From Motilibacter aurantiacus (GTDB lineage: Bacteria > Actinomycetota > Actinomycetes > Motilibacterales > Motilibacteraceae): 64,000 bases of DNA. The stretch lies in contig NZ_JAANNO010000006.1 of NCBI RefSeq assembly GCF_011250645.1, positions 30,225 to 94,224 of the forward strand, written 5' to 3'. The notes under the pieces were generated by a model. That model was not told the origin of the DNA, ran no database searches, and saw only the letters and a list, made by a program, of their open reading frames with translations. Positions 10,071 to 24,062 of the stretch are shown here, piece by piece. Both the position numbers and the translations under genes were made by a program. The number at the start of each line of letters is the position of its first letter. Position 1 is the first letter of the stretch.

Positions 10071-10399
10071 GCGTCTCGCGCGGGGAACTCGCGCTCGAGC
10101 GCGGCGACCTGGTTGGCACCGAGGCCGCGCACGCGCCGCGTCTCGGCGATGCCGAGCCGCTCCATGATCTGCTTGGCCCGGACCTTGCCCACGCCCGGCA
10201 TCGACTCCAGCAGCGCGGAGACCTTCATCTTCCCGACCACGTCGTCCTCCTGGCCGGTGGCGATCACCTCGCCGAGGGAGGCACCCGAGTGCTTGAGGCG
10301 GCTCTTCACCTCGGAGCGGGCGCGACGCACGGCCGCAGCCTTCTCGAGGGCGGCGGCCCGCTGTTCGGGCGTCAAGGGGGGAAGGGGCACGCGGTTCAC
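10067..10399 (-). CDS. mihF: Integration host factor, actinobacterial type (mIHF)
   Basis: This is a 110-residue nucleoid protein unrelated to the enterobacterial IHF heterodimer. It binds and bends DNA and is needed for mycobacteriophage L5 integration in mycobacteria. The sequence has the family core [17 protein letters not shown], a charged helix, and the helix-two-turn-helix segment [20 protein letters not shown] followed by [10 protein letters not shown]. It leads a three-gene unit with gmk and rpoZ, with overlapping stop/start codons between them. Confidence 0.94.
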   Translation of the reverse strand: MNRVPLPPLTPEQRAAALEKAAAVRRARSEVKSRLKHSGASLGEVIATGQEDDVVGKMKVSALLESMPGVGKVRAKQIMERLGIAETRRVRGLGANQVAALEREFPARDA

Positions 10400-10459
10400 C
10401 TCGCGGTTGGACGCCGGGCTGCTCTGGCGGCCTGAAGAAGTCGATGGCCTGAAGCCGGA

Positions 10460-10489
10460 AACCTAGCGACTGGTCGGACGGGGAGGCAA
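10460..10489 (-). promoter_or_regulatory. Candidate promoter for mihF-gmk-rpoZ
   Basis: On the minus strand TTGCCT (10489-10484) and TAGGTT (10465-10460) are separated by 18 bp and lie about 60 bp before the mihF start, in the gap after pyrF. The match to a housekeeping promoter is fair, not strong. Confidence 0.35.
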
Positions 10490-10501
10490 TGCACCCCCTG
10501 C

Positions 10502-11245
10502 CTACAGGCTCTGCGAGCCGTGGGTCGGGGCCGGCCCGCCGGGCTCGCCCCAGACGGAGGCGGCGATCTCGGCTGCCGCCCGCCCCGGGTCCGTGGCGGC
10601 GGTGATCGGACGGCCGATGACGAGCAGGTCCGCACCGTCGGCCAGCGCCTGCTGCGGGGTGGACACCCGGGCCTGGTCGCCGAGGGCCGCCCCTGGCGGC
10701 CGCACCCCGGGCGTGACCAGGACGACGTCGGGGCCGACCTCCTGCCGGACGGCCCGGACCTCCTGCGGCGAGCAGACCAGGGCCCCGGCACCGGCGGCCA
10801 CGGCGAGGGCCGCGAGCCGCCGCACGGCGTCGAGCGGCGGCCCGGCGAGGCCGACCCGCTCCAGGTCCCCGGCGCTGAGGCTGGTGAGCACGGTGACCGC
10901 CGTGACGCGCCCCGACGGCAGCGCGTCGGCCGCGGCCTGCACCATCGCCGGGCCGCCGGCGGCGTGCACCGTGAGGTAGTCGGGGGCCAGGCCGGCGACC
11001 GACCGGACCGCCCCGGCGACGGTGTTCGGGATGTCGTGCAGCTTGAGGTCGAGGAAGACCTCGCGCCCGCCGCTGGCCTCGCGCACGGCCTCGACGGCCT
11101 CGCGCCCACTGCGCAGGTACAGCTCCAGCCCCACCTTGAGCGTGCGCACGTGCGGGCCGGCCGCCCGGGCCCACGCCGTCGCGGTCCCGAGGTCCGGCGC
11201 GTCGAGCGCGACCGCGATGGGCGCGCGGACCTCCTGCGGGCTCAC
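10502..11245 (-). CDS. pyrF: Orotidine 5'-phosphate decarboxylase
   Basis: The enzyme performs the last step of UMP synthesis, decarboxylating OMP. It has 247 residues. The catalytic motif is [12 protein letters not shown] (Asp-Lys-Asp), the first strand is [11 protein letters not shown] and the phosphate loop is [11 protein letters not shown]. This is the short form found with canonical pyrF, not the long mycobacterial-type protein of about 270-280 residues. Its ATG overlaps the pyrD stop by 4 nt, and it closes the pyr operon. Confidence 0.93.
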   Translation of the reverse strand: MSPQEVRAPIAVALDAPDLGTATAWARAAGPHVRTLKVGLELYLRSGREAVEAVREASGGREVFLDLKLHDIPNTVAGAVRSVAGLAPDYLTVHAAGGPAMVQAAADALPSGRVTAVTVLTSLSAGDLERVGLAGPPLDAVRRLAALAVAAGAGALVCSPQEVRAVRQEVGPDVVLVTPGVRPPGAALGDQARVSTPQQALADGADLLVIGRPITAATDPGRAAAEIAASVWGEPGGPAPTHGSQSL

Positions 11246-12318
11246 AGCGCCTCCTCGGCGTCAGGGGCGAAGTCCTGCAGGCTCGGCCCCGCGGGCACGG
11301 CCGGGGCGATCCGGTCGGCGCCGTCGCCGAGGGCACGATGGGCGTAGCCGACCGCGTCGCGCAGCCGCTCGAACCCGCGCTCGGCCAGCGCCGTGCGCAG
11401 CTCGCCCAGCACGCGCAGCGGCGCGCCGGGGTCGTTGAAGACGGCGGTGCCCACCGAGACGGCGCTGGCCCCCGCGAGGATCAGCTGCAGGGCGTCGAGC
11501 CCGGTGCGCACTCCCCCGACGCCGAGGATCGGCACGTCGGGCAGCGCGGCGTGGACCTGCCAGACACAGCGCACCGCCACCGGGCGGATCGCCGGCCCGG
11601 ACAGGCCGCCGGTGACGCCGCCGAGGACGGGGCGCAGCGTGGTGGTGTCGATCGCCATGCCGAGCACGGTGTTGATCATCGTGAGCCCGTCGGCACCCGC
11701 GCCGACGCAGGCCCGCGCGATGGACACGATGTCGGTGACGTCCGGCGACAGCTTGGCCAGGACCGGGATCGACGGGTCGGTCGCCTCGCGCGCGGCGGCG
11801 ACGGCGGCCGCCGCTGCGTGGGGGTCGCAGGCGAAGACCAGGCCGCGGTCCTCGACGTTGGGGCAGGAGATGTTGACCTCGACCGCGGTCACCGTCCCGG
11901 GCGGGGCGAGCGCGAGCCGGGCGGCCACCTCGGCGTACTCGTCGATGCTGCCGGCCGCGATCGAGGCGATCGTCCGCGCGCCCTGGGACTTGAGCCAGGG
12001 CAGGTCCTGCTGCACGAACGCGTCGACGCCGGGGCCCTGCAGGCCGATGGAGTTGAGCATGCCGCTGGGCGTCTCGGCCATGCGCGGGGTGGGCCGGCCG
12101 GAGCGCGGCGCGAGCATGACGCTCTTGGTCACCATCGCCCCGAGGCGGGACAGCGGGTAGAAGCGCGCGAGCTCCCGGCCGTTGGCGGCGCAGCCGGAGG
12201 CCGTGGCGACCGGGTTGGGCAGCGCTGCCCAGGCGAGCGAGGCGCGCATGTCGACCGCGGGCTCGGGCACGTCGGCGCTGTGCGGCGCGACCGGCCGCAC
12301 GGTGGGAGGGACCGTCAT
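11242..12318 (-). CDS. pyrD: Dihydroorotate dehydrogenase, class 1B catalytic subunit
   Basis: This FMN enzyme oxidises dihydroorotate to orotate. I chose the ATG at 12318, one base after the pyrK stop, giving 358 residues; the frame remains open to 12402. Motifs include [23 protein letters not shown], the catalytic-cysteine segment [14 protein letters not shown] and the FMN-binding GVGGVRTG. The adjoining PyrK makes this a class 1B (NAD-dependent) pair, unlike the quinone-linked class 2 PyrD of mycobacteria. A start at the internal [11 protein letters not shown] is also possible. Confidence 0.93.
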   Translation of the reverse strand: MTVPPTVRPVAPHSADVPEPAVDMRASLAWAALPNPVATASGCAANGRELARFYPLSRLGAMVTKSVMLAPRSGRPTPRMAETPSGMLNSIGLQGPGVDAFVQQDLPWLKSQGARTIASIAAGSIDEYAEVAARLALAPPGTVTAVEVNISCPNVEDRGLVFACDPHAAAAAVAAAREATDPSIPVLAKLSPDVTDIVSIARACVGAGADGLTMINTVLGMAIDTTTLRPVLGGVTGGLSGPAIRPVAVRCVWQVHAALPDVPILGVGGVRTGLDALQLILAGASAVSVGTAVFNDPGAPLRVLGELRTALAERGFERLRDAVGYAHRALGDGADRIAPAVPAGPSLQDFAPDAEEAL

Positions 12319-12319
12319 G

Positions 12320-13203
12320 TCAGTGGCCTCCCGCCGCCACGGGGGCGCCGAGGCAGTCGGCCGGCACGGTGCCCACGTCCGCCCAGCGGACGCTCTCCCC
12401 ACGGAAGACCGGGCCCTCGGTGCAGGAGCGGACCATGCGCGTCACGCCGTCCTCGCCGACGACGGGCAGCACGCACGTCATGCACACCCCGATGCCGCAG
12501 GCCATCGCCTCCTCGACGGCGACCTGCGCCGGGATCCCCGCGCCCGCAGCCACGTCCGACACGGCCCGCAGCATGGCCATGGGGCCGCAGGCGTAGACGA
12601 CGTCGGTGGCGGCGCGCTCGATGACGCGGGGCAGGGCGTCGGTGACCCGCCCCCGGATGCCGAGCGAGCCGTCGTCCGTCGTCACCGTGACCGAGTCGGC
12701 CATCCGCTTGGCCTCGAGGACGCCGAAGAGCCGTTCCTCCGTCGCGGCGCCGAGCACGATGTCGACCCGGCAGCCGCGGGCGCGCAGCCGCTCGGCGAGG
12801 GTGAACAGCGGCGCGGAGCCGTAGCCGCCCCCGACGAGCGCGCAGCTGGCCGGCTCCTTGGGCAGCGCGAACGGCGTCCCCAGCGGGCCGACGACGTCGA
12901 CCGGGTCGTGCGGCCGGCGCGAGGCCAGCCACTGGGTGCCCGGCCCGTGGGCCGACACGACGATCTCGACCGTGCCGCCGTAGACGCCGCGCTCCTGGCA
13001 GCGGTGGATGCTGAAGCTGCGCCGCAGCAGCATGCTCGAGCTCTGGTCGCCGATGGCGAGCGCGACGAAGTGGCCGGGGCGGAAGCGCTCGGCCACCCCC
13101 GGCGCGAGCAGGGTGATCGCGGCGTACGCCCCGACGCGCCGCACGGACAGCACCTCGCCGCGCACCTGCACGACCCCGCCGAGCGGGGCGCTGGGAGCCA
13201 CCG

Positions 13204-13207
<4 letters not shown>
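12320..13207 (-). CDS. pyrK: Dihydroorotate dehydrogenase electron-transfer subunit
   Basis: PyrK passes electrons from the PyrD flavin to NAD through FAD and a [2Fe-2S] cluster. The 295-residue protein starts at an ATG overlapping the carB stop. It shows an FAD-binding barrel ([21 protein letters not shown]), an NAD-binding fold ([22 protein letters not shown]) and a C-terminal four-cysteine cluster within [12 protein letters not shown] followed by RSC. Its ATG and stop lie within 4 nt of carB and pyrD respectively, so co-translation is likely. Confidence 0.94.
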
Positions 13208-16533
<3,326 letters not shown>

Positions 16534-17655
16534 TCAGCGACGTCCCTTCTTGTCGAGCATCAGGTCACGGAACCGGTCGAAGAGGTACGCCGCGTCGTGC
16601 GGCCCGCCGGCGGCCTCGGGGTGGTACTGGACGGAGAACGCGGGGGCGTCGAGCAGCCGGAGCCCCTCCACCACGTTGTCGTTGAGCCCGACGTGGCTCA
16701 CCTCGGCCCGGCCGTACGGCGTCTCGACCGGCGTGCCGTCGACCGGCGCGTCGACCGCGAAGCCGTGGTTGTGGGCCGTGACCTCCACCTTGCCGGTGGC
16801 GCGGTCCTGGACCGGCTGGTTGATCCCGCGGTGGCCGTAGCGCAGCTTGTAGGTCCCGAGGCCGAGCGCGCGGCCGAGGATCTGGTTGCCGAAGCAGATG
16901 CCGAAGGTCGGCAGCTCGCGCTCCAACGCCCCGCGGACGGCCTCGACCGGCCCGTCGGTCGTCGCCGGGTCACCCGGCCCGTTGCTCACGAAGAGCCCGT
17001 CCGGCGCGACGGCGAGGATGTCCTCGATCGTGCTCGTCGCGGGCAGCACGTGGACCTCGATGCCGCGGTCGGCCATCCGCAGCGGGGTCGCGCGCTTGAC
17101 GCCGAGGTCGAGGCAGGCGACGCGCAGCTGCGCCTCGCCGACGGCGGGCACGACGTACGGCTCGGGCGTGGTGACCTCGGCGGCGAGGTCGGCCCCGACC
17201 ATCCCGGGGCTGGTGAGCACGCGCTCGAGCAGCTTGGCCGGGTCGTCCTCCATCGTGGACAGGCCCACGCGCATCGCACCGCGCTCGCGCAGGTGCCGGG
17301 TCAGCGCGCGGGTGTCGACGCCCCCGACGCCGACGACGCCCTGCTCGCGCAGCTCGTCCTGCAGGGTGCGCTGTGCGCGCCAGTTGGACGGGCGGCGGGC
17401 GGGGTCGCGCACGACGTAGCCGGAGACCCAGACGCGGCGCGACTCGGGGTCCTCGTCGTTGACGCCGGTGTTGCCCACGTGCGGGGCGGTCATGACGACG
17501 ACCTGCCGGTGGTACGACGGGTCGGTCAGCGTCTCCTGGTAGCCGGTCATGCCGGTGGCGAAGACGGCCTCGCCGAAGGCCTCGCCGTCGGCGCCGAAGG
17601 CCTCGCCGCGGAAGGTGCGCCCGTCCTCGAGGACGAGCAGGGCGTCGCGGGCCAT
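16534..17655 (-). CDS. carA: Carbamoyl-phosphate synthase small (glutaminase) subunit
   Basis: CarA releases ammonia from glutamine and channels it to CarB. The 373-residue protein starts at [12 protein letters not shown], where the ATG shares one base with the preceding stop (TGATG). The class I glutamine amidotransferase triad is visible: the nucleophile Cys in [15 protein letters not shown], plus His and Glu in [13 protein letters not shown]. The N-terminal motif [14 protein letters not shown] is typical of the family. Confidence 0.96.
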   Translation of the reverse strand: MARDALLVLEDGRTFRGEAFGADGEAFGEAVFATGMTGYQETLTDPSYHRQVVVMTAPHVGNTGVNDEDPESRRVWVSGYVVRDPARRPSNWRAQRTLQDELREQGVVGVGGVDTRALTRHLRERGAMRVGLSTMEDDPAKLLERVLTSPGMVGADLAAEVTTPEPYVVPAVGEAQLRVACLDLGVKRATPLRMADRGIEVHVLPATSTIEDILAVAPDGLFVSNGPGDPATTDGPVEAVRGALERELPTFGICFGNQILGRALGLGTYKLRYGHRGINQPVQDRATGKVEVTAHNHGFAVDAPVDGTPVETPYGRAEVSHVGLNDNVVEGLRLLDAPAFSVQYHPEAAGGPHDAAYLFDRFRDLMLDKKGRR

Positions 17656-18206
17656 CAGGACTTCACCTCCACGAGCCCCTGCACCGCTGCCAGCAGCGCG
17701 TCCCGGTCGGCCGCGGCGCGTGGCCGGAACCCCGTGTCGAGCTGACGCGTCCCGTGCTCCCAGGTGACGACCACCAATCCGCCTTCCTCTACGAACTTGC
17801 CCGCCATCCCGCGCTCGAGCCGGCCGCCCCGCAGGGCGGCCGTCGGCACGAAGACGTCGGGGGCGCCGACGCGGGCGAAGAGCACGCCCGCGTCGGACAC
17901 GATCATGTGGGCCAGGCTGCGCACGCCCAGCCCGTGGGGGACGATCCGGTCCAGCCAGTCGCCGGCGGTCGTCGTGACGACGTACGTCCCCTCGCCGCGG
18001 GCGCGGACGGCGCCGCGCGCGACCGCCTCGGGCACCTGCGGCAGCGCGGGGACGTCGGACTGGCGCGCGCCGCGCTTGCGCCAGCCCCTCCAGAGCAGCA
18101 GGTAGCCCAGCGCCAGCGCGGCGAGCAGGCCGCCGACGAGCCAGAGCCGCTCCCCGAGCTTGGTCAGGTGCTGCTGCTCGGCGGCGAGCAGGACGGCCTC
18201 GCTCAT
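17655..18206 (-). CDS. PH-like domain membrane protein of the pyr operon
   Basis: This is a 183-residue protein with one N-terminal membrane helix ([19 protein letters not shown], about 21-39), a basic stretch, then a soluble beta-rich domain ([23 protein letters not shown] ...). It sits between pyrC and carA with overlapping starts and stops on both sides. As I recall, actinobacterial pyr operons often hold a similar gene here, for example Rv1382 in M. tuberculosis. It has no catalytic motif I recognise, and its role in pyrimidine synthesis is unknown. Confidence 0.8.
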   Translation of the reverse strand: MSEAVLLAAEQQHLTKLGERLWLVGGLLAALALGYLLLWRGWRKRGARQSDVPALPQVPEAVARGAVRARGEGTYVVTTTAGDWLDRIVPHGLGVRSLAHMIVSDAGVLFARVGAPDVFVPTAALRGGRLERGMAGKFVEEGGLVVVTWEHGTRQLDTGFRPRAAADRDALLAAVQGLVEVKS

Positions 18207-19509
18207 GCCAGCGCCCCGTCCAGCACGGTCGGGCGCCCCCGCAGGAACGTCGCGACCACCCGCCCGGGGAGGGTGCGCCCGGCATAGGGCGTGTTGCGGC
18301 TGCGTGAGGCCAGGCCGGCGGGGTCAATGGTGCGCCGTGCCGCCGGGTCGACCAGGACGACGTTGGCCGGCTCCCCGGCCTGCAGCGGGCGGCCGTGGCC
18401 GGTGAGCCGGCCGATGCGGGCCGGCCGGGTCGAGAGCCGGTCGGCCACGCCGGCCCAGTCGAGCAGGCCGGTCTCGACCAGCGCCTCCTGGGCGATGGCC
18501 AGCGCCGTCTCGAGGCCGAGCATGCCGGGCAGCGCGTTGGCCCACTCGCCCTCCTTGTCCTCGGCGGCGTGCGGGGCGTGGTCGGTGGCGATCGCGTCGA
18601 TGACGCCGTCGGCCACGGCCTGGCGCAGCGCCTGCACGTCGTCCTTGCCGCGCAGCGGCGGGTTGACCTTGAAGACCGGGTCGTACGTCGCGGCGAGGGA
18701 CTCGTCGAGCAGCAGGTGGTGCGGGGTGACCTCGGCGGTGACGGCGATGCCGCGCTCCTTGGCCAGCCGCAGGATCTCGACCGAGCCCCTGGTCGACACG
18801 TGGCAGATGTGCAGCCGGCTTCCGACGTGCGCGGCGAGCAGGACGTCGCGGGCGATGACGGCCTCCTCGGCGACCGACGGCCAGCCGCGCAGGCCGAGCA
18901 CCCCGGACAGCGCCCCCTCGTTCATCTGCGCGCCGTCGGTGAGCCGCGGCTCCTGGGCGTGCTGCGCGATGACCCCGTCGAACGCCTTGACGTACTCCAG
19001 CGCCCGGCGCATGAGCACCGCGTCGGAGACGCACTTGCCGTCGTCGGAGAAGACCCGGACCCGGGCGGCGGAGTCGGCCATCGCCCCGAGCTCGGCGAGC
19101 CGCTCGCCGCCCAGCCCGACCGTGACCGCCCCGACCGGCGCGACGTCGCAGTGCCCGGCCTCGCGGCCCAGCCGCCAGACCTGCTCGACCACGCCGGCGG
19201 TGTCGGCGACGGGATCGGTGTTGGCCATGGCGTGCACGGCCGTGAAGCCGCCGAGCGCGGCGGCCCGGGTGCCGGTCTCGACCGTCTCGGCGTCCTCGCG
19301 CCCCGGCTCGCGCAGATGGGTGTGCAGGTCGACCAGGCCCGGGAGCGCGACGAGGCCGTCGGCGTCGACCACGGTCGCGCCCGCCGCCCCCGCGGTGCCG
19401 GCTGCCGTGGCCTCGGCGAGCACGCCGTCACGCAGCACGAGGTCGACCGGGCCGCCTCCGTACGGGCGGGCCCCGCGCAGGACGAAGGTGGTCGAGTTCG
19501 CTGAACCGC

Positions 19510-19513
<4 letters not shown>
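18203..19513 (-). CDS. pyrC: Dihydroorotase
   Basis: This zinc amidohydrolase cyclises carbamoyl-aspartate to dihydroorotate. The 436-residue class I type enzyme starts at the ATG overlapping the pyrB stop (ATGA). Metal-binding motifs are [10 protein letters not shown] near the N-terminus, [10 protein letters not shown], and [13 protein letters not shown] near the C-terminus. Substrate motif NPPLRGKDD is intact, so it is likely catalytic and not one of the inactive PyrC-like partners. The long in-frame extension to 19852 is antisense to pyrB and was not used. Confidence 0.95.
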
Positions 19514-21128
<1,615 letters not shown>

Positions 21129-22105
21129 TCGGTGAGGGGCTGCGGTGCGCCGGCTTGCCGCCGCACCGTCTGGCACCGTACCAGCCGGGGCCGGCGGCAG
21201 CGTCGCCGCGACCTCGAGCACCGCGCGCGCCACCCGCTGCACGCGCGCGGCAGACGGGTGCCGCTCCAGCTCCACGGTGACCGAGGACCCGGGCAGCTCG
21301 GTGTTGTGCCACTGGCCGAACGTCCCGCTGCACCCTCCGCTGCCGCAGGAGAAGGTCTTGACCGGCAGGCCCGCCCGCTCGGCGAGGGCGCGCACGAGCG
21401 GGCGCGCGCGGGCACCGTAGGAGTCCACGCCGTGCAGCGGCTGGTGCAGCACGACGGTCATCTGCGGGTCGACGCGCCGGACGAGGCCGAGCAGCGCCCG
21501 CGTCTCGGGCTCGCTCGCGGCGGACGGGCCGGGCCAGGTGCTCGACCCGCGCGCGCCCCGCGCGCGCCAGAGCACCGGGAAGTTGCGGTTGAGGTCGACC
21601 CCCCTGGCGTTGACCCGGGTGCGGGCGGCGAGGCCGTCCGGGTTCGCGGTGGGCACCACCCAGAGGTCTATGCCCTCCGGCAGCCCGCCGCGGCGCAGCA
21701 GCCGCGCCACCTGCGCCCCGGCCCGCTCGTCGCCGTGGACCTGGCCGATCACGAGCACGCGGACCGCGGGCGCGCCCGGCCGCCAGCGCCGTACCGCGAC
21801 CAGCTGACGGCCGCGCACGGATCGTCCGAAAATGATCACCCTCAGTGAGCTTTGCGGGCTCGACACGGGCACCGCGGCGCGTCGCTCGGGCAGCGCAGGA
21901 GCCGGTGCGTGCGCACCGCCTAGCCTTCGGCTCGGATCGGTCGGGGCGGCACCGGCCGGGGCAGGCAGGGCCGCGGCGCACACCAGCGCAGCGGTCATCC
22001 AGCGGGCCCGACGGCCGGGTCGGGAGCGGGGAAGGAGCACCGGGCCATGGTGACCGGGCCCACTGGCGGCTGTCCCCCGTACGGATGGTAAGGAGCGGGT
22101 TGCGC

Positions 22106-22147
22106 TTGACCTGCGGCCTTCACTCTCCGTAACGTCACTCTAAGTCA
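22106..22147 (+). promoter_or_regulatory. bldD promoter with BldD-type operator
   Basis: TTGACC (22106-22111) and TAACGT (22130-22135) are 18 bp apart. The sequence TCACTCTAAGTCA (22135-22147) overlaps the -10 and the expected start point. It matches the Streptomyces BldD box TNACNCWGNGTNA at nine of the ten fixed positions. This suggests autorepression, which is known for Streptomyces bldD. Confidence 0.65.
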
Positions 22148-22184
22148 CGGCCCTCGCGGCCGGTAATCGTCGGGAGGTTCACGG

Positions 22185-22679
22185 GTGGCAAGCGAGTACG
22201 GAAGGGCGCTGGGAGCACGGCTCCGGGCGATCCGGACGCAGCAGGGCCTCTCTCTGCACGGCGTCGAGGAGAAGTCGGACGGCCGCTGGAAGGCGGTCGT
22301 GGTCGGCTCCTACGAGCGCGGGGACCGGGCCGTCACCGTGCAGCGGCTCGCCGAGCTGGCGGACTTCTACGGCGTCCCGGTGGCCGAGCTGCTGCCCGAG
22401 GGCGCGCCCAGCGCCGCGTCGGAGCCCCCGCCGCGGCTCGTCATCGACCTGGAGCGGCTCGGCTCCGTGCCCGCGGAGAAGGCCGGCCCGCTCGCCCGCT
22501 ACGCGGCCACCATCCAGAGCCAGCGCGGCGACTACAACGGCCGCGTCCTCTCGATCCGCCAGGACGACCTGCGCACCCTGGCGGTGATCTACGACCAGTC
22601 CCCCAGCGTGCTCACCGAGCAGCTCATCACCTGGGGCGTGCTCAACCCCGAGGCCCGGCGCGCGGTCGTCGAGGACTGA
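22185..22679 (+). CDS. bldD: Developmental regulator BldD (c-di-GMP receptor)
   Basis: BldD is the master repressor of actinobacterial development and dimerises around a tetramer of cyclic di-GMP. The 164-residue protein has an N-terminal Xre-type helix-turn-helix (about 8-70: ALGARLRAIRTQQGLSL, GSYERGDRAVTVQRLAELA) and the C-terminal ligand domain. The ligand signature RGD-X8-RQDD is complete (RGDYNGRVLSIRQDD). GTG start with GGGAGG about 8 nt upstream. It converges on nusB across a strong terminator. Its presence does not require sporulation, as non-sporulating actinobacteria also carry it. Confidence 0.96.
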   Translation: MASEYGRALGARLRAIRTQQGLSLHGVEEKSDGRWKAVVVGSYERGDRAVTVQRLAELADFYGVPVAELLPEGAPSAASEPPPRLVIDLERLGSVPAEKAGPLARYAATIQSQRGDYNGRVLSIRQDDLRTLAVIYDQSPSVLTEQLITWGVLNPEARRAVVED

Positions 22680-22687
22680 CCGGGCGT

Positions 22688-22752
22688 ACGACGAAGCCGT
22701 GGAGCGCGGGGCGCGGGTGACGACACCCCCCGGCGCTCCACGGCTTCGTCGT
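22688..22752. terminator. Bidirectional terminator between bldD and nusB
   Basis: A perfect 20-bp inverted repeat (22688-22707 with 22733-22752) encloses a 25-nt GC-rich loop. It sits 9 bp after the bldD stop and 21 bp after the nusB stop, so it can end both convergent transcripts. Confidence 0.85.
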
Positions 22753-22772
22753 GCAGGCCGCGCGGCGGGCCG

Positions 22773-23201
22773 CTAGGAGTCCTGCGGCTCGACCTGTGAC
22801 AGCTGCGGACGCAGCCCGAGCACGGTGCCGAGCAGCCCGTTGACGAACCCCGGGGACTCGTCGGTCGACAGCTCGCTGACGAGGGCAACGGCCTCCGCGA
22901 CGGCCACCGGGCCCGGGATGTCGTCGCGGTGGAGCAGCTCGTAGACCGCGATGCGCAGCACGTTGCGGTCGACCGCCGGCATGCGGTCGAGCTCCCAGCC
23001 CTGCGCGTGCCGGGCCAGGACGGCGTCGATGGCCTCCCGGTGGGCCGCGACGCCCTCGACGAGCTCCACGGCGTACGCCGAGACCGGCGGCTCGCCGCGC
23101 GAGACGTGCTCGGCGAGCGAGGTCAGCGGGTCACGGCCGCGCTGCTCGGCCTCGAAGAGGACGTCGAGGGCGCGCTTGCGCGCCTTGTGGCGGGCCGACA
23201 C
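22773..23201 (-). CDS. nusB: Transcription antitermination factor NusB
   Basis: NusB binds boxA RNA with NusE/S10 and supports rRNA transcription. The 142-residue helical protein starts at GTG 23201 with VSARHKARKRALDVLFEAE; the longer frame runs into efp and was not used. Conserved features are the N-terminal RKRALDVLFEAEQRG and the C-terminal DVPGPVAVAEAV-like block (seen as IPGPVAVAEAVALVSELS) followed by GFVNGLLG. It lies 1 bp after the efp stop, so the pair is an operon. Confidence 0.95.
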   Translation of the reverse strand: MSARHKARKRALDVLFEAEQRGRDPLTSLAEHVSRGEPPVSAYAVELVEGVAAHREAIDAVLARHAQGWELDRMPAVDRNVLRIAVYELLHRDDIPGPVAVAEAVALVSELSTDESPGFVNGLLGTVLGLRPQLSQVEPQDS

Positions 23202-23202
23202 G

Positions 23203-23766
23203 TCAGCTCGACACGCGGCCCAGGTAGGACCCGTCGCGGGTGTCGACCTTGACCTTCTCGCCGCTGGTGATGAAGAGCGGCACCTGGACCTCGGCGCCGG
23301 TCTCGAGGCGCGCCGGCTTGGTGCCACCGGTCGAGCGGTCGCCCTGCAGGCCGGGCTCCGTGTACTCGATGACGAGCTCGACCGAGGCCGGCAGCTCGAT
23401 GTAGAGCGGCGTGCCCTCGTGGATCGCGACCATCGCCATCTGGTTCTCGAGCATGTAGTCGGCGTTCTTGCCGACGGTCGCCGCGGGGACGTTCAGCTGG
23501 TCGTACGAGTCCGTGTCCATGAACACGTAGTCGTTGCCGTCCTTGTAGAGGTACTGCATGTCGCGCTTGTCAACGGTGGCCGTCTCGACCTTGACGCCCG
23601 CGTTGAAGGTGCGGTCGACGACCTTGCCGGACAGGACGTTCTTGAGCTTGCTGCGCACGAAGGCGCCGCCCTTGCCGGGCTTGACGTGCTGGAACTCGAT
23701 GACGGTCCACAGCTGGCCGTCGATGTTCAGCACCAGGCCGTTCTTCAGGTCGTTGCTCGTCGCCAC
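23203..23766 (-). CDS. efp: Translation elongation factor P
   Basis: EF-P relieves ribosome stalling at polyproline stretches, which matters here because many neighbours are proline-rich. The 187-residue, three-domain protein begins at GTG 23766 ([15 protein letters not shown]). The modification-loop region reads [12 protein letters not shown], with Lys at the tip as in actinobacterial EF-P. C-terminal signature [18 protein letters not shown] is intact. The 296 bp upstream, shared with the divergent Fn3 gene, hold no gene and no operator I could name. Confidence 0.96.
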   Translation of the reverse strand: MATSNDLKNGLVLNIDGQLWTVIEFQHVKPGKGGAFVRSKLKNVLSGKVVDRTFNAGVKVETATVDKRDMQYLYKDGNDYVFMDTDSYDQLNVPAATVGKNADYMLENQMAMVAIHEGTPLYIELPASVELVIEYTEPGLQGDRSTGGTKPARLETGAEVQVPLFITSGEKVKVDTRDGSYLGRVSS

Positions 23767-24062
23767 GGGTACGCCTCGCCTCGTTCGGATGTCCGTCGTT
23801 GTGCTCTGCCCGGTGGCCGCAACAAGCACAGGCGTCAGGAGCCGCGTCGCGAGCCGTCCGAAGGCACGGCTTCCCAGCCTACCGGGGGCGGGCAGGCCCG
23901 GGCTCGGGCACCCTGAGGCGCGCGCGGCGGCACCGGCGGCCCCCGCGTCACCCGTCCGGCCGGTCCAGCGCCTCGCGATCATCCGTCCGGGCCATCGGAG
24001 ACGTCGCGTTCGCGCCGACTGTCGGGCAGAGGGGGCGAACGGCCCCCGCGAGGGGAGCCCGT

